Source: an uncultured Bryobacterales bacterium
GTDB taxonomy: Bacteria > Acidobacteriota > Terriglobia > Bryobacterales > UBA6623
Length of the DNA stretch: 64,000 nt
NCBI GenBank assembly: GCA_951813605.1
Contig: OX638379.1
Location: 1,312,471-1,376,470 of the forward strand
Direction of reading: 5' to 3'
A program made the position numbers and the translations under genes. The notes under the pieces are model-generated. The model saw nothing but the letters and a program-made list of their open reading frames with translations, was not told where the DNA came from and did no database searches. Shown piece after piece: positions 45,734 to 55,009 of the stretch. Position 1 is the first letter of the stretch; the number at the start of each line of letters is the position of its first letter.

Positions 45734-46726
45734 CTATTCTTCGAAGGCGGCGTCGAAGGCGCGTCCGGACGGTTGGAAGTCGACGTTCTTTGTGAATGCG
45801 CACGCTTCCGCTGCCCCGGCTTCCCGGTCCATGCCGCTGTCCTCCCACTCGATGGACAGCGGCCCGTTGTAGCCGATGTGATTGAGCGCACGGATGATTT
45901 CCTCGAAGTTGACGCCACCGTGTCCGAGAGAGCGGAAGTCCCAGCCGCGGTCTTGGTGCCCGAAGTTGAGGTGCGACGCCAGAATCCCCGACTTGCCGTC
46001 GAGTTGCAGCGCGGCGTCCTTCATGTGCACGTGATAAATGCGGTCCTTGAATTCGCGGATGAACATCACCGGGTCCACTTGCTGCCAGTGAAGGTGGCTC
46101 GGATCGAAGTTGAACCCGAAGGCCTTGCGATGGCCGATGGCTTCGAGCGCGCGATGCGCTGTGTAGATGTCGAATGCGATCTCGGTGGGGTGCACCTCGA
46201 GGCCGAATCTGACGCCTACCTCGTCATAGACGTCGAGGATGGGATTGAACATTTCCGCGAAGTAGGCGAATCCCGCGTCGATCATCTCGTCTGACACAGG
46301 CGGGAAGCTGTAGAGCATGTGCCAGATCGGCGAGCCGGTGAACCCGTTCACCACTTCCAGGCCTAGGTTGCTTGCCGCACGCGCCGAGTTCTTCATCGCC
46401 TCGACGGCCCAAGCTCGCTTCTTGTCGGCATCGCCAGCCGCATCGGGAGGGGCGAAGATGTCGGAGCGCGAATCGTCGTTCGGGTCGCAAACCAGCTGGC
46501 CGGCGAGGTGATTCGAAATCGCGAACAACTGTAAGTTGTGCTTCCGGAGAATGCTCCTCTGCTGCTCGCAATAATCGAGATCGCTTGCGGCGCGGAACAC
46601 ATCCATGTGGTCGCCCCAGCAGGCGAGCTCAAGGCCGTCGTAGCCCCAGGAGGCTGCTCTTTCCGCGAGAACCTCAAGAGGCAGGTCTGCCCACTGGCCG
46701 GTGAAGAGCGTGACGGGTCTAGCCAT
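45734..46726 (-). CDS. Sugar phosphate isomerase/epimerase (TIM barrel)
   Basis: A 330-aa cytoplasmic AP-endonuclease-2/xylose-isomerase-like TIM barrel. Metal-ligand positions are recognisable in [49 protein letters not shown] and [12 protein letters not shown]. Family members interconvert ketose and aldose sugars or 2-keto-inositols. It is the first gene of a four-gene minus-strand operon with the glutamate-synthase-like protein, a small membrane protein and a Na+ symporter, so it probably acts on the imported compound. ATG start. Confidence 0.88.
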   Translation of the reverse strand: MARPVTLFTGQWADLPLEVLAERAASWGYDGLELACWGDHMDVFRAASDLDYCEQQRSILRKHNLQLFAISNHLAGQLVCDPNDDSRSDIFAPPDAAGDADKKRAWAVEAMKNSARAASNLGLEVVNGFTGSPIWHMLYSFPPVSDEMIDAGFAYFAEMFNPILDVYDEVGVRFGLEVHPTEIAFDIYTAHRALEAIGHRKAFGFNFDPSHLHWQQVDPVMFIREFKDRIYHVHMKDAALQLDGKSGILASHLNFGHQDRGWDFRSLGHGGVNFEEIIRALNHIGYNGPLSIEWEDSGMDREAGAAEACAFTKNVDFQPSGRAFDAAFEE

Positions 46727-46905
46727 AAGGTGAATTGGTCTCCTTCGTTGGAATCAAGCGAAAGTGAAGTTTAGCAGACCGCCGGCACGGCGACACCCGT
46801 CGGTGCGGACAGCAGTCGGCTCGCAAGAGGAATAGCCGCTGGCCCTCGAATGGAAGCCCCGCCGTGGTAATATCACGAATTCCGGCTCCCATTCCTCGAA
46901 CCTGC

Positions 46906-48114
46906 ATGCGGCTCCCGTTGCTCTTCGCCTGCCCGGCGTTTGTCGGATTACTTACGGCCTTGGCAGCGCCGGCGGTCGCGATAGAAATATCGACGGGCTC
47001 CATGCTGGGGCCCCGCTACAAGCAGGATCGCTTCTATGTCCGAGGCGGTTCCACCGCCGCTTGGGAACTCACCTACGGCGGCGGGCGCTTCCGTCGCAAG
47101 GTCCGGGGCAGCTTGGCGATGGTGCGCGTCACGCAGGGTGTATTCGACGACGAGTGGCTCAATGAGCGAAGCTACGATGCCGAGGCAAACACCGATCGCT
47201 TGATCGAGCAGCTCGACTTGTACAAGCAGCACGGCATCGGCGGCATTGTCGTGGGCCTGCAGGGAGGGGACCCTGGCTATGCGCGAGAGGTAAACGGGGT
47301 CGCTCGGAATGCTAGCGCGGATCTCGGCGAGAAGTCCGGCGCGCTCGTCAGCGCATACAATCCCGACGGTTCGCTGAAGCCTAATTGGATGGCGCGCCTG
47401 GACAAGCTATTGCTAGCCGCGAACCAGCGCGGGCTGGTGGTGTGCCTGGTGCTTTTTCAGCAGGATCAAGACGAATCGCTCGCCTCCAGGGAGGCAATCG
47501 TGAACGCTGCCAGCAACGTGGCCCGCCACTTGATCGAAATCAATGCTCGCAATGTGATGCTCGATGTTGCGGACGCATGGGACGAGCCGGAGGGCCACTG
47601 GGACCACCGTTGGTTCATTCCGCGGTATGTCGAGTATCTGATTCGGGCCGTCCGTGACCAATTCCAGCACGCCGACTTCACGCTGCCCATCGGAGCGTCT
47701 AGCGGGTCCGGGATGCTTTATCCGATTTCTCTAGCGCGCCTCTGTGACATGGTGCTGCTGCAGGGCGACGGACGTACGGCCGCCGACAAGCTGGCCCGCT
47801 CGCGACAATTCAAGCAGTACGGTCGGCCGGTCCTCATGGTGAGCGACAGCAACGGAGAGATGTCGACCAAGGCCGAGCTGGAGCGCGAGAGGGCAATAGC
47901 CGAGGCCTATATGCAGGGGGCGTCGGGTTGGAGCTACGTGCCGGCGCGGACGGCGAACCGGTTCCCGTTCGACTACCGGCTTCCCGAGAGTTCGGCCATC
48001 GAGGATTCCTGGCCCCAGGCCAAGCGGCACCCGGCTTACTTCAGGGCCATGCTGGAGCACATCGCGAAGATCGTGCTCCGCAAGCCGCCTTCCTCCGCAG
48101 GCAAAGGCAACTAG
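46906..48114 (+). CDS. Exported TIM-barrel-like protein of unknown function
   Basis: A 402-aa protein with signal peptide MRLPLLFACPAFVGLLTALAAPAVA. The mature sequence looks like a glycosidase-type (beta/alpha)8 barrel: LDLYKQHGIGGIVVGLQGG, LLAANQRGLVVCLVLFQQDQDE, NARNVMLDVADAWDEPEG, VRDQFQHADFTLPIGASS, LCDMVLLQGDGR and YMQGASGWSYVPAR. Acidic residues suitable for catalysis are present (DEPEGHWD), but I cannot assign a known GH family. It lies four bases before the Gfo/Idh/MocA gene, implying one operon. A GTG-initiated start 42 bases upstream is less likely. Confidence 0.65.
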   Translation: MRLPLLFACPAFVGLLTALAAPAVAIEISTGSMLGPRYKQDRFYVRGGSTAAWELTYGGGRFRRKVRGSLAMVRVTQGVFDDEWLNERSYDAEANTDRLIEQLDLYKQHGIGGIVVGLQGGDPGYAREVNGVARNASADLGEKSGALVSAYNPDGSLKPNWMARLDKLLLAANQRGLVVCLVLFQQDQDESLASREAIVNAASNVARHLIEINARNVMLDVADAWDEPEGHWDHRWFIPRYVEYLIRAVRDQFQHADFTLPIGASSGSGMLYPISLARLCDMVLLQGDGRTAADKLARSRQFKQYGRPVLMVSDSNGEMSTKAELERERAIAEAYMQGASGWSYVPARTANRFPFDYRLPESSAIEDSWPQAKRHPAYFRAMLEHIAKIVLRKPPSSAGKGN

Positions 48115-48118
48115 CTAG

Positions 48119-49354
48119 GTGCCGACCCAGCGATCCGATACGCCTGTCCTCCTTATCGGCGCGGGGATGATCGCGCATGACCAGATTGTTCCTACGCTGC
48201 TGCAGATGCGCCGGGAGGGCGTGATCGGGCGGGTTTCAGTATGCTCGCAGCGCAATCGATCAGTTCGAGCCCTAGCGCAAGCCCCGGCCTTGCGCCGTGC
48301 GTTTCCCGATGTCGGGTTCGATCAGGTTCTGGACTCAAGCGCCGGCGCGAACGAACGCCGACCGGATCATTACAGGCACGCGCTCGCGGGCCTTCCCGAA
48401 CGCTCCGTGGTTGTAGTGGCGGTACCCGACCAGCTGCATCGCAAGATCGTGCTGGAATGCCTGAGAGCGAACCAGCACGTTTGCTGCGTCAAGCCATTGG
48501 TCCTACGGGTCGAGCACTCTCTCGAGATCGAGAGCGAGGCCCGTGATCGCGGATTGCTGGTAGGGGTCGAGTACCACAAGCGCTTCGATCCCAGAAGCCT
48601 GATGGCGCGGGATCGCTATCGTGCCGGCCAGTTCGGGGAGTTTCGCCTCGGATGCGCGCGCTTGATGGAGAAGTGGCATTACCGAGACTCCAACTTCCAG
48701 AACTGGTTCACTGCCGACGCCACCGATTCGTTCGTGTATATCGGCTGCCACTATGTAGACCTCGTGCATTTCGTGACGGGCCTGCTCCCTAGCGCGGTCT
48801 CAGTGTACGGCGTGCTCGACGACCTGCCGAACGGGCGCCGAGGCTATTTGTGGACCGATGCCCGAGTGCTTTGGGAAAACGGAGCCTGCCTCAACGTGCA
48901 GAATTCGTTGAGCTACCCGGACGCCGCGCCCGGCCCGAACACGCAGGGCATGACCTTGTATTGCACCGGCGGGGGACGCGGCGCCCTGCTCGACCATTCC
49001 GACCAGTACCGGGGGATCGCCTACAGCTTCGGCGCGCCGAGCTCGGGGCCCGGTGGCACGCAGTACGCACAGCCGAGTCCCGATTACTTCCTCTACCAAC
49101 ACCTCGGCGGCCCCGGGCTCGTGCCGACTGGTTACGGAGTCCGGTCGGTCCGCCACATCGTCCAGGAGGCGCTGCGAGTCGAGAGGGAGTCGTCTTCTTT
49201 GGAGGAACGGCGGCGGCTGATCGCAAAGATCGACCGCGAGGGCATCCTTGCCACGCCGTCCAACAGCCGCTACAACGAGGCAGTCTGCGAGGCAGCCAGG
49301 GAATCGATTCTCAACAAGGGTGCGCTCGTCGAACTCGCTTTTCCGGCGGATTGA
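48119..49354 (+). CDS. Gfo/Idh/MocA family oxidoreductase
   Basis: A 411-aa oxidoreductase with no export signal. The Rossmann N-terminus is VLLIGAGMIAHDQIVPTLLQM. The usual E-K-P motif is replaced by C-V-K-P-L (QHVCCVKPLVLRVEHS), keeping the lysine. The second domain includes VEYHKRFDPRSLMARDRYRAGQFGE and VYIGCHYVDLVHFVTGLLPSAVSVYGVL. The GTG start is separated from the previous stop by four bases. The cytoplasmic location and tight linkage to an exported barrel protein suggest a degradation pathway for one compound. Confidence 0.85.
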   Translation: MPTQRSDTPVLLIGAGMIAHDQIVPTLLQMRREGVIGRVSVCSQRNRSVRALAQAPALRRAFPDVGFDQVLDSSAGANERRPDHYRHALAGLPERSVVVVAVPDQLHRKIVLECLRANQHVCCVKPLVLRVEHSLEIESEARDRGLLVGVEYHKRFDPRSLMARDRYRAGQFGEFRLGCARLMEKWHYRDSNFQNWFTADATDSFVYIGCHYVDLVHFVTGLLPSAVSVYGVLDDLPNGRRGYLWTDARVLWENGACLNVQNSLSYPDAAPGPNTQGMTLYCTGGGRGALLDHSDQYRGIAYSFGAPSSGPGGTQYAQPSPDYFLYQHLGGPGLVPTGYGVRSVRHIVQEALRVERESSSLEERRRLIAKIDREGILATPSNSRYNEAVCEAARESILNKGALVELAFPAD

Positions 49355-49379
49355 CGTCTTCCCGCCTTTGGGCGGCCGC

Positions 49380-49416
49380 CTACACGCTGGATGTTTTCTG
49401 CTATACGCTGGATGTT
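49380..49416. repeat. Tandem 21-bp direct repeat at the fumC start
   Basis: Two 16-bp copies (CTACACGCTGGATGTT, 49380-49395, and CTATACGCTGGATGTT, 49401-49416) start 21 bases apart and differ at one base. The spacing is seven codons, so the duplication multiplies in-frame ATG codons ahead of fumC. Confidence 0.7.
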
Positions 49417-49417
49417 G

Positions 49418-50809
49418 ATGGCGGTCGAGCAAGAATATCGGATCGAGGTCGATTCGATGGGCGATGTCCGGGTTCCGGCGACGGCGCTCTACAAGGCGCA
49501 GACGCAGCGGGCGGTGGACAATTTCCCGATCAGTGGCATCCGGTTTCCCCGGACTTTCATTCGTGCGCTGGCCCTGGTCAAAGCCGTTGCGGCCGCGGTG
49601 AACCGCGACCTCGGCGAAATGCCCGGACGGATGTCGGAGGCGATCCAAGCAGCCGCCTCGGAGGTCGCCGACGGGCTGCACGACGATCAATTTCCGGTCG
49701 ATATTTTCCAGACGGGCTCTGGCACCTCGACGAACATGAATGCCAACGAGGTGATCGCCACGCTGGCCAGCGGCAAGCTGGGCTCGCCTGTGCATCCGAA
49801 CGATCACGTCAACATGGGTCAATCGAGCAATGACGTGATACCGACGGCAATTCATGTCAGCGCTTACTTGGAGACGGCCTCGACGACCCTGCCGGGCTTG
49901 GAGCAGCTGCGCTCGACATTGATTGCCAAGGCCGAAAGCGTGGATCACGTGGTCAAGATGGGCCGGACCCACTTGATGGACGCCCTGCCGATCCGCCTGA
50001 GCCAGGAGCTTGGCGGGTGGGCGGTCCAGATCGCCCAAGGCCAGCAGCGCGTGCGAGCCTCCCTGTCGCGAATATCGCCCTTGGCCCTGGGAGGCACCGC
50101 GATAGGAACGGGCGTCAATGCGCACCCGGAATTCGGGCCGCGCGTGGCCAAGGGCCTGTCGGCCGCCACCGGCCTGCCATTCATTTCCAGCAGGAACTAC
50201 TTCGCGAGTCTTTCTAGCCAAGACGCTGCCGTGGAACTCAGCGGGCAATTCAAGACCGTTGCCGTGTCGATGATGAAGATTGCCAACGACTTGCGCTGGA
50301 TGAATAGCGGCCCGATCGCCGGCCTGGGCGACATCGCCCTGCCTTCTCTGCAGCCGGGTTCCAGCATCATGCCGGGGAAGGTGAATCCGGTGATTCCGGA
50401 AGCAGTGGCGATGGTCTGCGCCCAGGTGATCGGCAACGACGCGACCGTAACAGTCGCCGGCCAGTCCGGGAACTTCCAACTCAACGTCATGCTGCCGGTC
50501 GTGGCTCACAATCTCCTTGAGAGCGCAAGGCTGCTGGGTGCGGCCGCGAGCGTCCTTGCGGACCAAGCCGTCGCCGGGTTCGAGGCGAATGAGGATCGGG
50601 CCCGTGACTTGGCGGAGCGCAATCCGATTCTTGTCACCGCTCTCAATCCGGTCATCGGGTACGAGAAGGGCGCAGCGGTGGCCAAGCGGGCCTATGCGGA
50701 GGGACGTAGAGTGAAGGAGGTCGCTGCCGAGGACACCGACTTGAGCGCCGAGGATCTCGAGCGCCTCCTTGATCCCCTCGCCATGACCGAAGGCGGAATC
50801 GCGAAGTAG
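49418..50809 (+). CDS. fumC: Fumarate hydratase class II
   Basis: FumC interconverts fumarate and malate in the TCA cycle without an iron-sulfur cluster. The 463-aa protein has conserved regions GSGTSTNMNANEVIA, HPNDHVNMGQSSNDV, GRTHLMDALP, LGGTAIGTGVN and the signature GSSIMPGKVNP (314-324, catalytic S316). Aspartase shares these motifs; fumarase is favoured by the layout GQSGNFQLNVMLPVVAHNLLESA. The start is uncertain because three ATGs occur within 27 bases around a tandem repeat; this one immediately precedes the conserved EYRIEVDSMGDVRVP. Confidence 0.93.
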   Translation: MAVEQEYRIEVDSMGDVRVPATALYKAQTQRAVDNFPISGIRFPRTFIRALALVKAVAAAVNRDLGEMPGRMSEAIQAAASEVADGLHDDQFPVDIFQTGSGTSTNMNANEVIATLASGKLGSPVHPNDHVNMGQSSNDVIPTAIHVSAYLETASTTLPGLEQLRSTLIAKAESVDHVVKMGRTHLMDALPIRLSQELGGWAVQIAQGQQRVRASLSRISPLALGGTAIGTGVNAHPEFGPRVAKGLSAATGLPFISSRNYFASLSSQDAAVELSGQFKTVAVSMMKIANDLRWMNSGPIAGLGDIALPSLQPGSSIMPGKVNPVIPEAVAMVCAQVIGNDATVTVAGQSGNFQLNVMLPVVAHNLLESARLLGAAASVLADQAVAGFEANEDRARDLAERNPILVTALNPVIGYEKGAAVAKRAYAEGRRVKEVAAEDTDLSAEDLERLLDPLAMTEGGIAK

Positions 50810-51754
50810 GCTGTCTTCATTCGATCGCCCGCCCGGGCGGTCTACGTTATCGGGATCGAGAAGTTGTTCGCTCCGTTCGAGCCGTGTCCTTGGAATCAAT
50901 GACTTGCTGATGTGCGTCTTGCACTCGGCGGCAAAATCGTATTCATGGGCACGTAAGTATTCGGGAATATCGTATTTTCTGTCCAGTAATGGCCCCCTGT
51001 CCGCTACCGAGCCGTGCCTATTCCGTGGCTGCGAGACAATCTGCCTGCTCCGCCTAGTTCGGTTGCGATCCGCGGAGACCAATCTGCTTGGGCTCGAGCA
51101 CAATTCGCGCAGTGTAGGCATCGTGGGCCCTTTCGGACAATGAAGGAAGAGCTGCTGATGCCGCGCCCGTCCGCGAGCAGTCGACGTTGCCTCGTGCAGC
51201 CGTTGGCCGGTGGTGCCTGTTCGGCCCCATCGAGAGGTTCCCTCGTGCCACAGGTTTGCGTCTTTGGGCGGCCGAGACTTTACGGGTTTGTCGTATTCCT
51301 TATCACGCCCGCAAAGAGATTCATGCGCAAATTATTCTCAATATCACGGCTGTCCGGTTGAAAATCCTTTAGAATCAGGAGCTTACGAGGGAGTGTAGGC
51401 CGATTTCTTGACCGGTGGGGCCCTGGCTCGGTAAGCTATTGATTCCAAGGACTTTGCGTGTGCTGGCGTAGCTGGTCAAACCCCTCCAAGAGTGTCGGAT
51501 TCCAGGTCTGTTCCGGGTGATTCCGGGGGATGCCTGGGCGGGTACCGGAAACCCGGGACAAGCATTGCTTCACGGGGTCTGCTCAGGTTGCGAACAGCCA
51601 CATCTGGCCCGTGTCCGGTGGGTCGGTCACGACCTGTCTGAGTTCCGTAAGAAATGGATGCAATGGAGCTTGCGCGAATGGCGTGAAGATCACGATAGCC
51701 GGCTCCAGGCACTCAAGCCGTCCACATTAGAAAGAGAAGCCTATATCATTGATT
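50810..51754. other. Long intergenic region, possible decayed sequence
   Basis: About 940 bp without a recognisable gene. Several frames show short coherent peptides (minus strand around 50,900-51,000, KYDIPEYLRAHEYDF; minus strand around 51,480-51,700, QMWLFAT and GIPRNHPEQTWNPTLLEGFDQ), each broken by stops, so gene remnants are likely but not assignable. The stretch 51,730-51,780 is locally AT-rich. No RNA gene is apparent. Confidence 0.4.
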
Positions 51755-52110
51755 TAGAATACGTTATAAACCCGACACTCAACGTAAACCGTACAGCCGT
51801 GGAGTGCGAAAGCGAGTCGAACGGATCCGTTTCCGCGAAGACGACGTCGATTCAGTCGTCGGTCAGGATTTCGGCGACGGAAGTCCGGTGAATGCCCTGC
51901 GAGCGCGGGTTGGCCTTCGGTCGCTCGAGCAGCTCCAAATGAGGCTCCGTGGCTGCAATGAAGTGATAATCCCCCGACTCGCGAATTCCCTTCAGATAGC
52001 CAAGCGAGGGCGAATAGAATGTTCCGATCATTGCGGCGCCTAGGAGCGCCTTGCCCCGGACGGCCCTGTTCGAGGTGAGGTGCCGTTGAATCCGTCGCGT
52101 GCCAGTTCTT
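51755..52110 (-). pseudogene. Remnant of a Gfo/Idh/MocA oxidoreductase N-terminus
   Basis: On the minus strand a single frame reads VRGKALLGAAMIGTFYSP, then LGYLKGIRESGDYHFIAATEP and TSVAEILTDD, followed by an in-frame TGA and then IDVVFAETDPFD. This matches the N-terminal Rossmann fold of Gfo/Idh/MocA proteins (Gly-rich loop, 'IAATEP', 'ILTDDxIDVV'). The remainder of the enzyme is missing: after about 30 more residues the frame becomes random. No start codon with a ribosome-binding site is seen. The internal stop and truncation mark it as a pseudogene. Confidence 0.55.
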
Positions 52111-52382
52111 CTGCCTGGGGCGAAGGCTGGACTGACGAAGAGCGACATTTTTTCCCCGGTCCAGCCGCGAGTTACGTCTGAATCCCAGGTTCCTTGGCGT
52201 CAAGGCTGAAAGGAAGCTTCGACGGAGCGCGTCGCCGATTGCAGGAACGTGGCACCTGGCGGCAACCATCCTCGCTGTGCCTCTCCGGCGGCCAGCAATC
52301 GGTCAGCCGATGGTCGCTGCACGATCGCTCTCCTTCCGTGCCACTGAGGCGAAATTTGAATCTGCCCTCACTTTTGGTCGTT
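52111..52382. other. Gene-free gap between the remnant and the SelA-like gene
   Basis: Roughly 270 bp downstream of the three-gene Tat cassette. Nothing recognisable was seen: no terminator hairpin with a U tract and no coherent frame. Confidence 0.35.
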
Positions 52383-53588
52383 TCAAGAGCGGCTCTCGGT
52401 AAATAGCGCCCTCACCCGTTCGCCGACGATCGCATCCTCCCCAGGCCGCAACATCCACGTCGAGATTCGCAACTGGCCCTCGCCCAAGCGCGCCAGGCCG
52501 ATGGGCGGATCGCCTTCGATGAGCCTTTGCTTCGCGTCGTTTGCGGTTAGACTCTGTTCGTCCTCGTTCCAGCTCACGGTCACATGCGGCACGCGGTTGT
52601 GGATCTCGGGCACCTCTTTCACGCAAACGACGGCGGGCAGGCCTTTGAGCATGTCGAGCAGCGTCGCGGCTCGCTGATCCAACTCGCGCCTTTCCGCTTC
52701 GTGGTCGAGGGCTAGGTAGCGATCGACGGCGGCTACCAATCCGATGATCTCTTCTTTGCCGACCTTCATCCCGCGGCCGATACCCGAGTGCGGACTGATT
52801 GCCTTGCGCGCCGCCTCCACAAGATCGGGGCGGCCTAGGAGCAGGCCCGAGGCCTGCGGGCCGAGCAAGCCCTTCCCTCCAGAAAAGATCACCATGTCGA
52901 ACCCCTCATCGACATAGAGGCGCAGCCTTTCCACCGGCGGGACGTCCGCCGCTGCGTCGTTCATCGTCGGAATGCCGTGAGCCTGGGCGACCTCAATCCA
53001 TTCGTCGCGGCTGATCCGCCCATGCGGGTCAGCCTTGTTGAGGAAGAACATCATCGCCGTCCGCTCGTTGATCGCGTCCTCCAACTCTTCCCGAGTTTCA
53101 ACCCAAATGATGGTCGTGCCGACGAGCAACATCTGCGCCTCGTAGCCGCTACGGTGCGAGCGTTGCTGGATGATCTCATTCCTCATGCCGGTTGTGTCGG
53201 GCAAGGCTCTGAGGTTCCGGTCCTCTCCCCCGGTGACGCAGGCGGCCGTTCCGCAAGTAATGGCCGAAGCGGCTCCGCAGGAGATCATCGCCGCCGGAAC
53301 GCCGATCGCCTTCGCGATGTGCTGACCGGCCTTGAGCTGCAGCTCGGGAAGCGGCACGAAGCTCCGCGACGCCGTGGTCATGGCATCGACGACCTCGGCG
53401 GGCATAATGCAACCGCCCATGATAGTGACGGTGCCCCAAGCGTTGATCGCCGGCCTCACGCCAAGGTTGAGGTATACGTTTTCCGGCGCGCTTCCGTAAG
53501 CAGCGGTACCGTCGCACGAAGCCGCGCACATCGCCGCGGTGGCAGGCACGGACTGTAATACTCTTCTGCGAGTGATGTTGCTCGGCAT
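52383..53588 (-). CDS. Tat-exported SelA-like PLP-dependent enzyme
   Basis: A 401-aa fold-type I PLP enzyme of the SelA/DgaE-like group (selenocysteine synthase-related; includes D-glucosaminate-6-phosphate ammonia-lyase). Features are LNLGVRPAINAWGTVTIMGG, AAMISCGAASAITCGTAAC, IPTMNDAAADVPPVE (PLP-binding aspartate) and IFSGGKGLLGPQASGLLLG with Schiff-base K239. The N-terminus ITRRRVLQSVPATAAMCAASC is Tat-like, unexpected for this usually cytoplasmic family. It is the last gene of a minus-strand operon, 14 bp after a sulfatase and further downstream of GH109. A lyase or aminotransferase acting on an amino sugar or amino acid is inferred. Confidence 0.82.
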   Translation of the reverse strand: MPSNITRRRVLQSVPATAAMCAASCDGTAAYGSAPENVYLNLGVRPAINAWGTVTIMGGCIMPAEVVDAMTTASRSFVPLPELQLKAGQHIAKAIGVPAAMISCGAASAITCGTAACVTGGEDRNLRALPDTTGMRNEIIQQRSHRSGYEAQMLLVGTTIIWVETREELEDAINERTAMMFFLNKADPHGRISRDEWIEVAQAHGIPTMNDAAADVPPVERLRLYVDEGFDMVIFSGGKGLLGPQASGLLLGRPDLVEAARKAISPHSGIGRGMKVGKEEIIGLVAAVDRYLALDHEAERRELDQRAATLLDMLKGLPAVVCVKEVPEIHNRVPHVTVSWNEDEQSLTANDAKQRLIEGDPPIGLARLGEGQLRISTWMLRPGEDAIVGERVRALFTESRS

Positions 53589-53602
53589 GGTCTCGTCCGT
53601 CG

Positions 53603-54997
53603 CTAGTTCATCGATCTCCGCCCTAGCTTCACAGCCAGTTCATCTCGATGCTGGTCGCCCCAGCTGGCGAGCTTCGCCGCCAGTTCCTTCACGACCGCCT
53701 GCCGGTCTGAGTACAAGTTCTGAGTCTCGCCGGGATCATTCTTCATGTCGTACAACTCGTCAACACGCTTCTGAGGTCTCGCCGGAAAGTCGCGCAGGAT
53801 CAGCTTCCAGCGCTCGGTACGCAGGGCTCGCTCCTCGAATAGGATCCCGTCGATGCCCCTCTGCGAGATGTTTTGGATGACGATCTCCCGGTTCCATTCG
53901 TCTCGTCCGCTAAGCAGGTCGGGTATCAGGCTGCGGTCCGAGTATTCCTCGTCAAGCCGGCCATAGAGACCAGCGGCATGCATGATCGTCGGCATCAGGT
54001 CCACGGAGCTTACGCCAGACTGCCAGACGACTCCAGCGGGGAGGACCCTGGGGTAGTGCATGATCAGCGGCAGGCGGGCGGCTTCATCGTATGAAATGCT
54101 CATGCCGGCTACTGTTCCAAGGCGATCGATCCACGTCCTTCCGTGCTCAGTGGTGAGGATGATGAATGTGTTGTCGAGGACATTGCTGCGTCGCAGTGCA
54201 TCAACCATTCGCCCGATCTCTTCGTCGAGCGCCGTGACCGAAGCGTAGTATTCCTCGTGCTCCACGTTCTTGCCCTTGTAGGGTTCAAGGAACCTCTTCG
54301 GGGGGTTATTCGGCTCGTGTGGCGAGTAGTAGGACTGGTACAGAAAAAAGGGCCGGTCAGCGTTCTCCTCGATAAACTCGACGGCAATGTCAGTCTGGAC
54401 GGTGGGCCTGTAGGGTGACTTGAAAGGCTCGCCCAGCCAATGATGGAGTAGCGAGTTGAAGCTCTTCCAGACGTCGAAGAACCCGGGGTTCCTTTCTCCC
54501 AGATGCCACTTGCCAACGTGCCCCGTGCGGTAGCCGGCGTTATTGAGGAAGTGCGGGAAGTTCGCCCATAAGTCGAATCGCGGATCGGCGAATGGATCGG
54601 GAATCGGTTCCTGGTACACGTTGTTCGACCCGTTCGGCACGAAGGGATACACATTCTTCTGCATCCCATGCTCGTGTGGATACTTGCCCGTGAGAATCGA
54701 GGCTCGACAGGGGCCGCACAATGGCTGCGGCGCGTAGCAATTGTCGAAACGGAGGCCGCCTGCGGCCAGTCGATCAATGTTCGGCGTGTGGACATCCGAG
54801 CGTCCGTATGCGCCGATCGCGTCTCGGCGACACTTGTCAAGTAGGATAAACAGGAAATTCGGAGGGTTCAGGCCGCCACCCGGGTCGGTATCCGAACCGG
54901 TTTGGGCCGAGGCCCCTGGGGCCGCCGACGCGCCCGCGAATATTCCCAGTCCCCCCAATGCGTTGAGAATCGAGCGTCGCTTAACTGTTTCAGGCAT
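53603..54997 (-). CDS. Tat-exported sulfatase with CGPCR motif
   Basis: A 464-aa sulfatase. The Tat-like leader is VKRRSILNALGGLGIFAGASAAPGASA. The formylglycine motif is C94-G-P-C97-R98, satisfying CxPxR but with an extra cysteine at the variable position. Metal ligands are atypical: LLDKCRRDAIGAYG has Lys where Asp or Gln is common, and the second site reads LTTEHGRTW with Glu in place of Asp. The rest is normal (KWHLGERNPGF, FFLYQSYYSPHEPNNPP). It sits between GH109 (12 bp) and the PLP enzyme (14 bp), suggesting desulfation of the glycan that GH109 trims. Confidence 0.88.
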   Translation of the reverse strand: MPETVKRRSILNALGGLGIFAGASAAPGASAQTGSDTDPGGGLNPPNFLFILLDKCRRDAIGAYGRSDVHTPNIDRLAAGGLRFDNCYAPQPLCGPCRASILTGKYPHEHGMQKNVYPFVPNGSNNVYQEPIPDPFADPRFDLWANFPHFLNNAGYRTGHVGKWHLGERNPGFFDVWKSFNSLLHHWLGEPFKSPYRPTVQTDIAVEFIEENADRPFFLYQSYYSPHEPNNPPKRFLEPYKGKNVEHEEYYASVTALDEEIGRMVDALRRSNVLDNTFIILTTEHGRTWIDRLGTVAGMSISYDEAARLPLIMHYPRVLPAGVVWQSGVSSVDLMPTIMHAAGLYGRLDEEYSDRSLIPDLLSGRDEWNREIVIQNISQRGIDGILFEERALRTERWKLILRDFPARPQKRVDELYDMKNDPGETQNLYSDRQAVVKELAAKLASWGDQHRDELAVKLGRRSMN

Positions 54998-55009
54998 GAC
55001 TTCCTTCCG

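Noticed and set aside
45044-46294. 416-codon plus-strand open frame
   Set aside because: It is antisense to the glutamate-synthase-like gene and the TIM-barrel isomerase.
48800-51121. 773-codon minus-strand open frame
   Set aside because: It is antisense to the Gfo/Idh/MocA and fumC genes, Arg/His-rich with no domain, and both plus-strand genes have complete family motifs.
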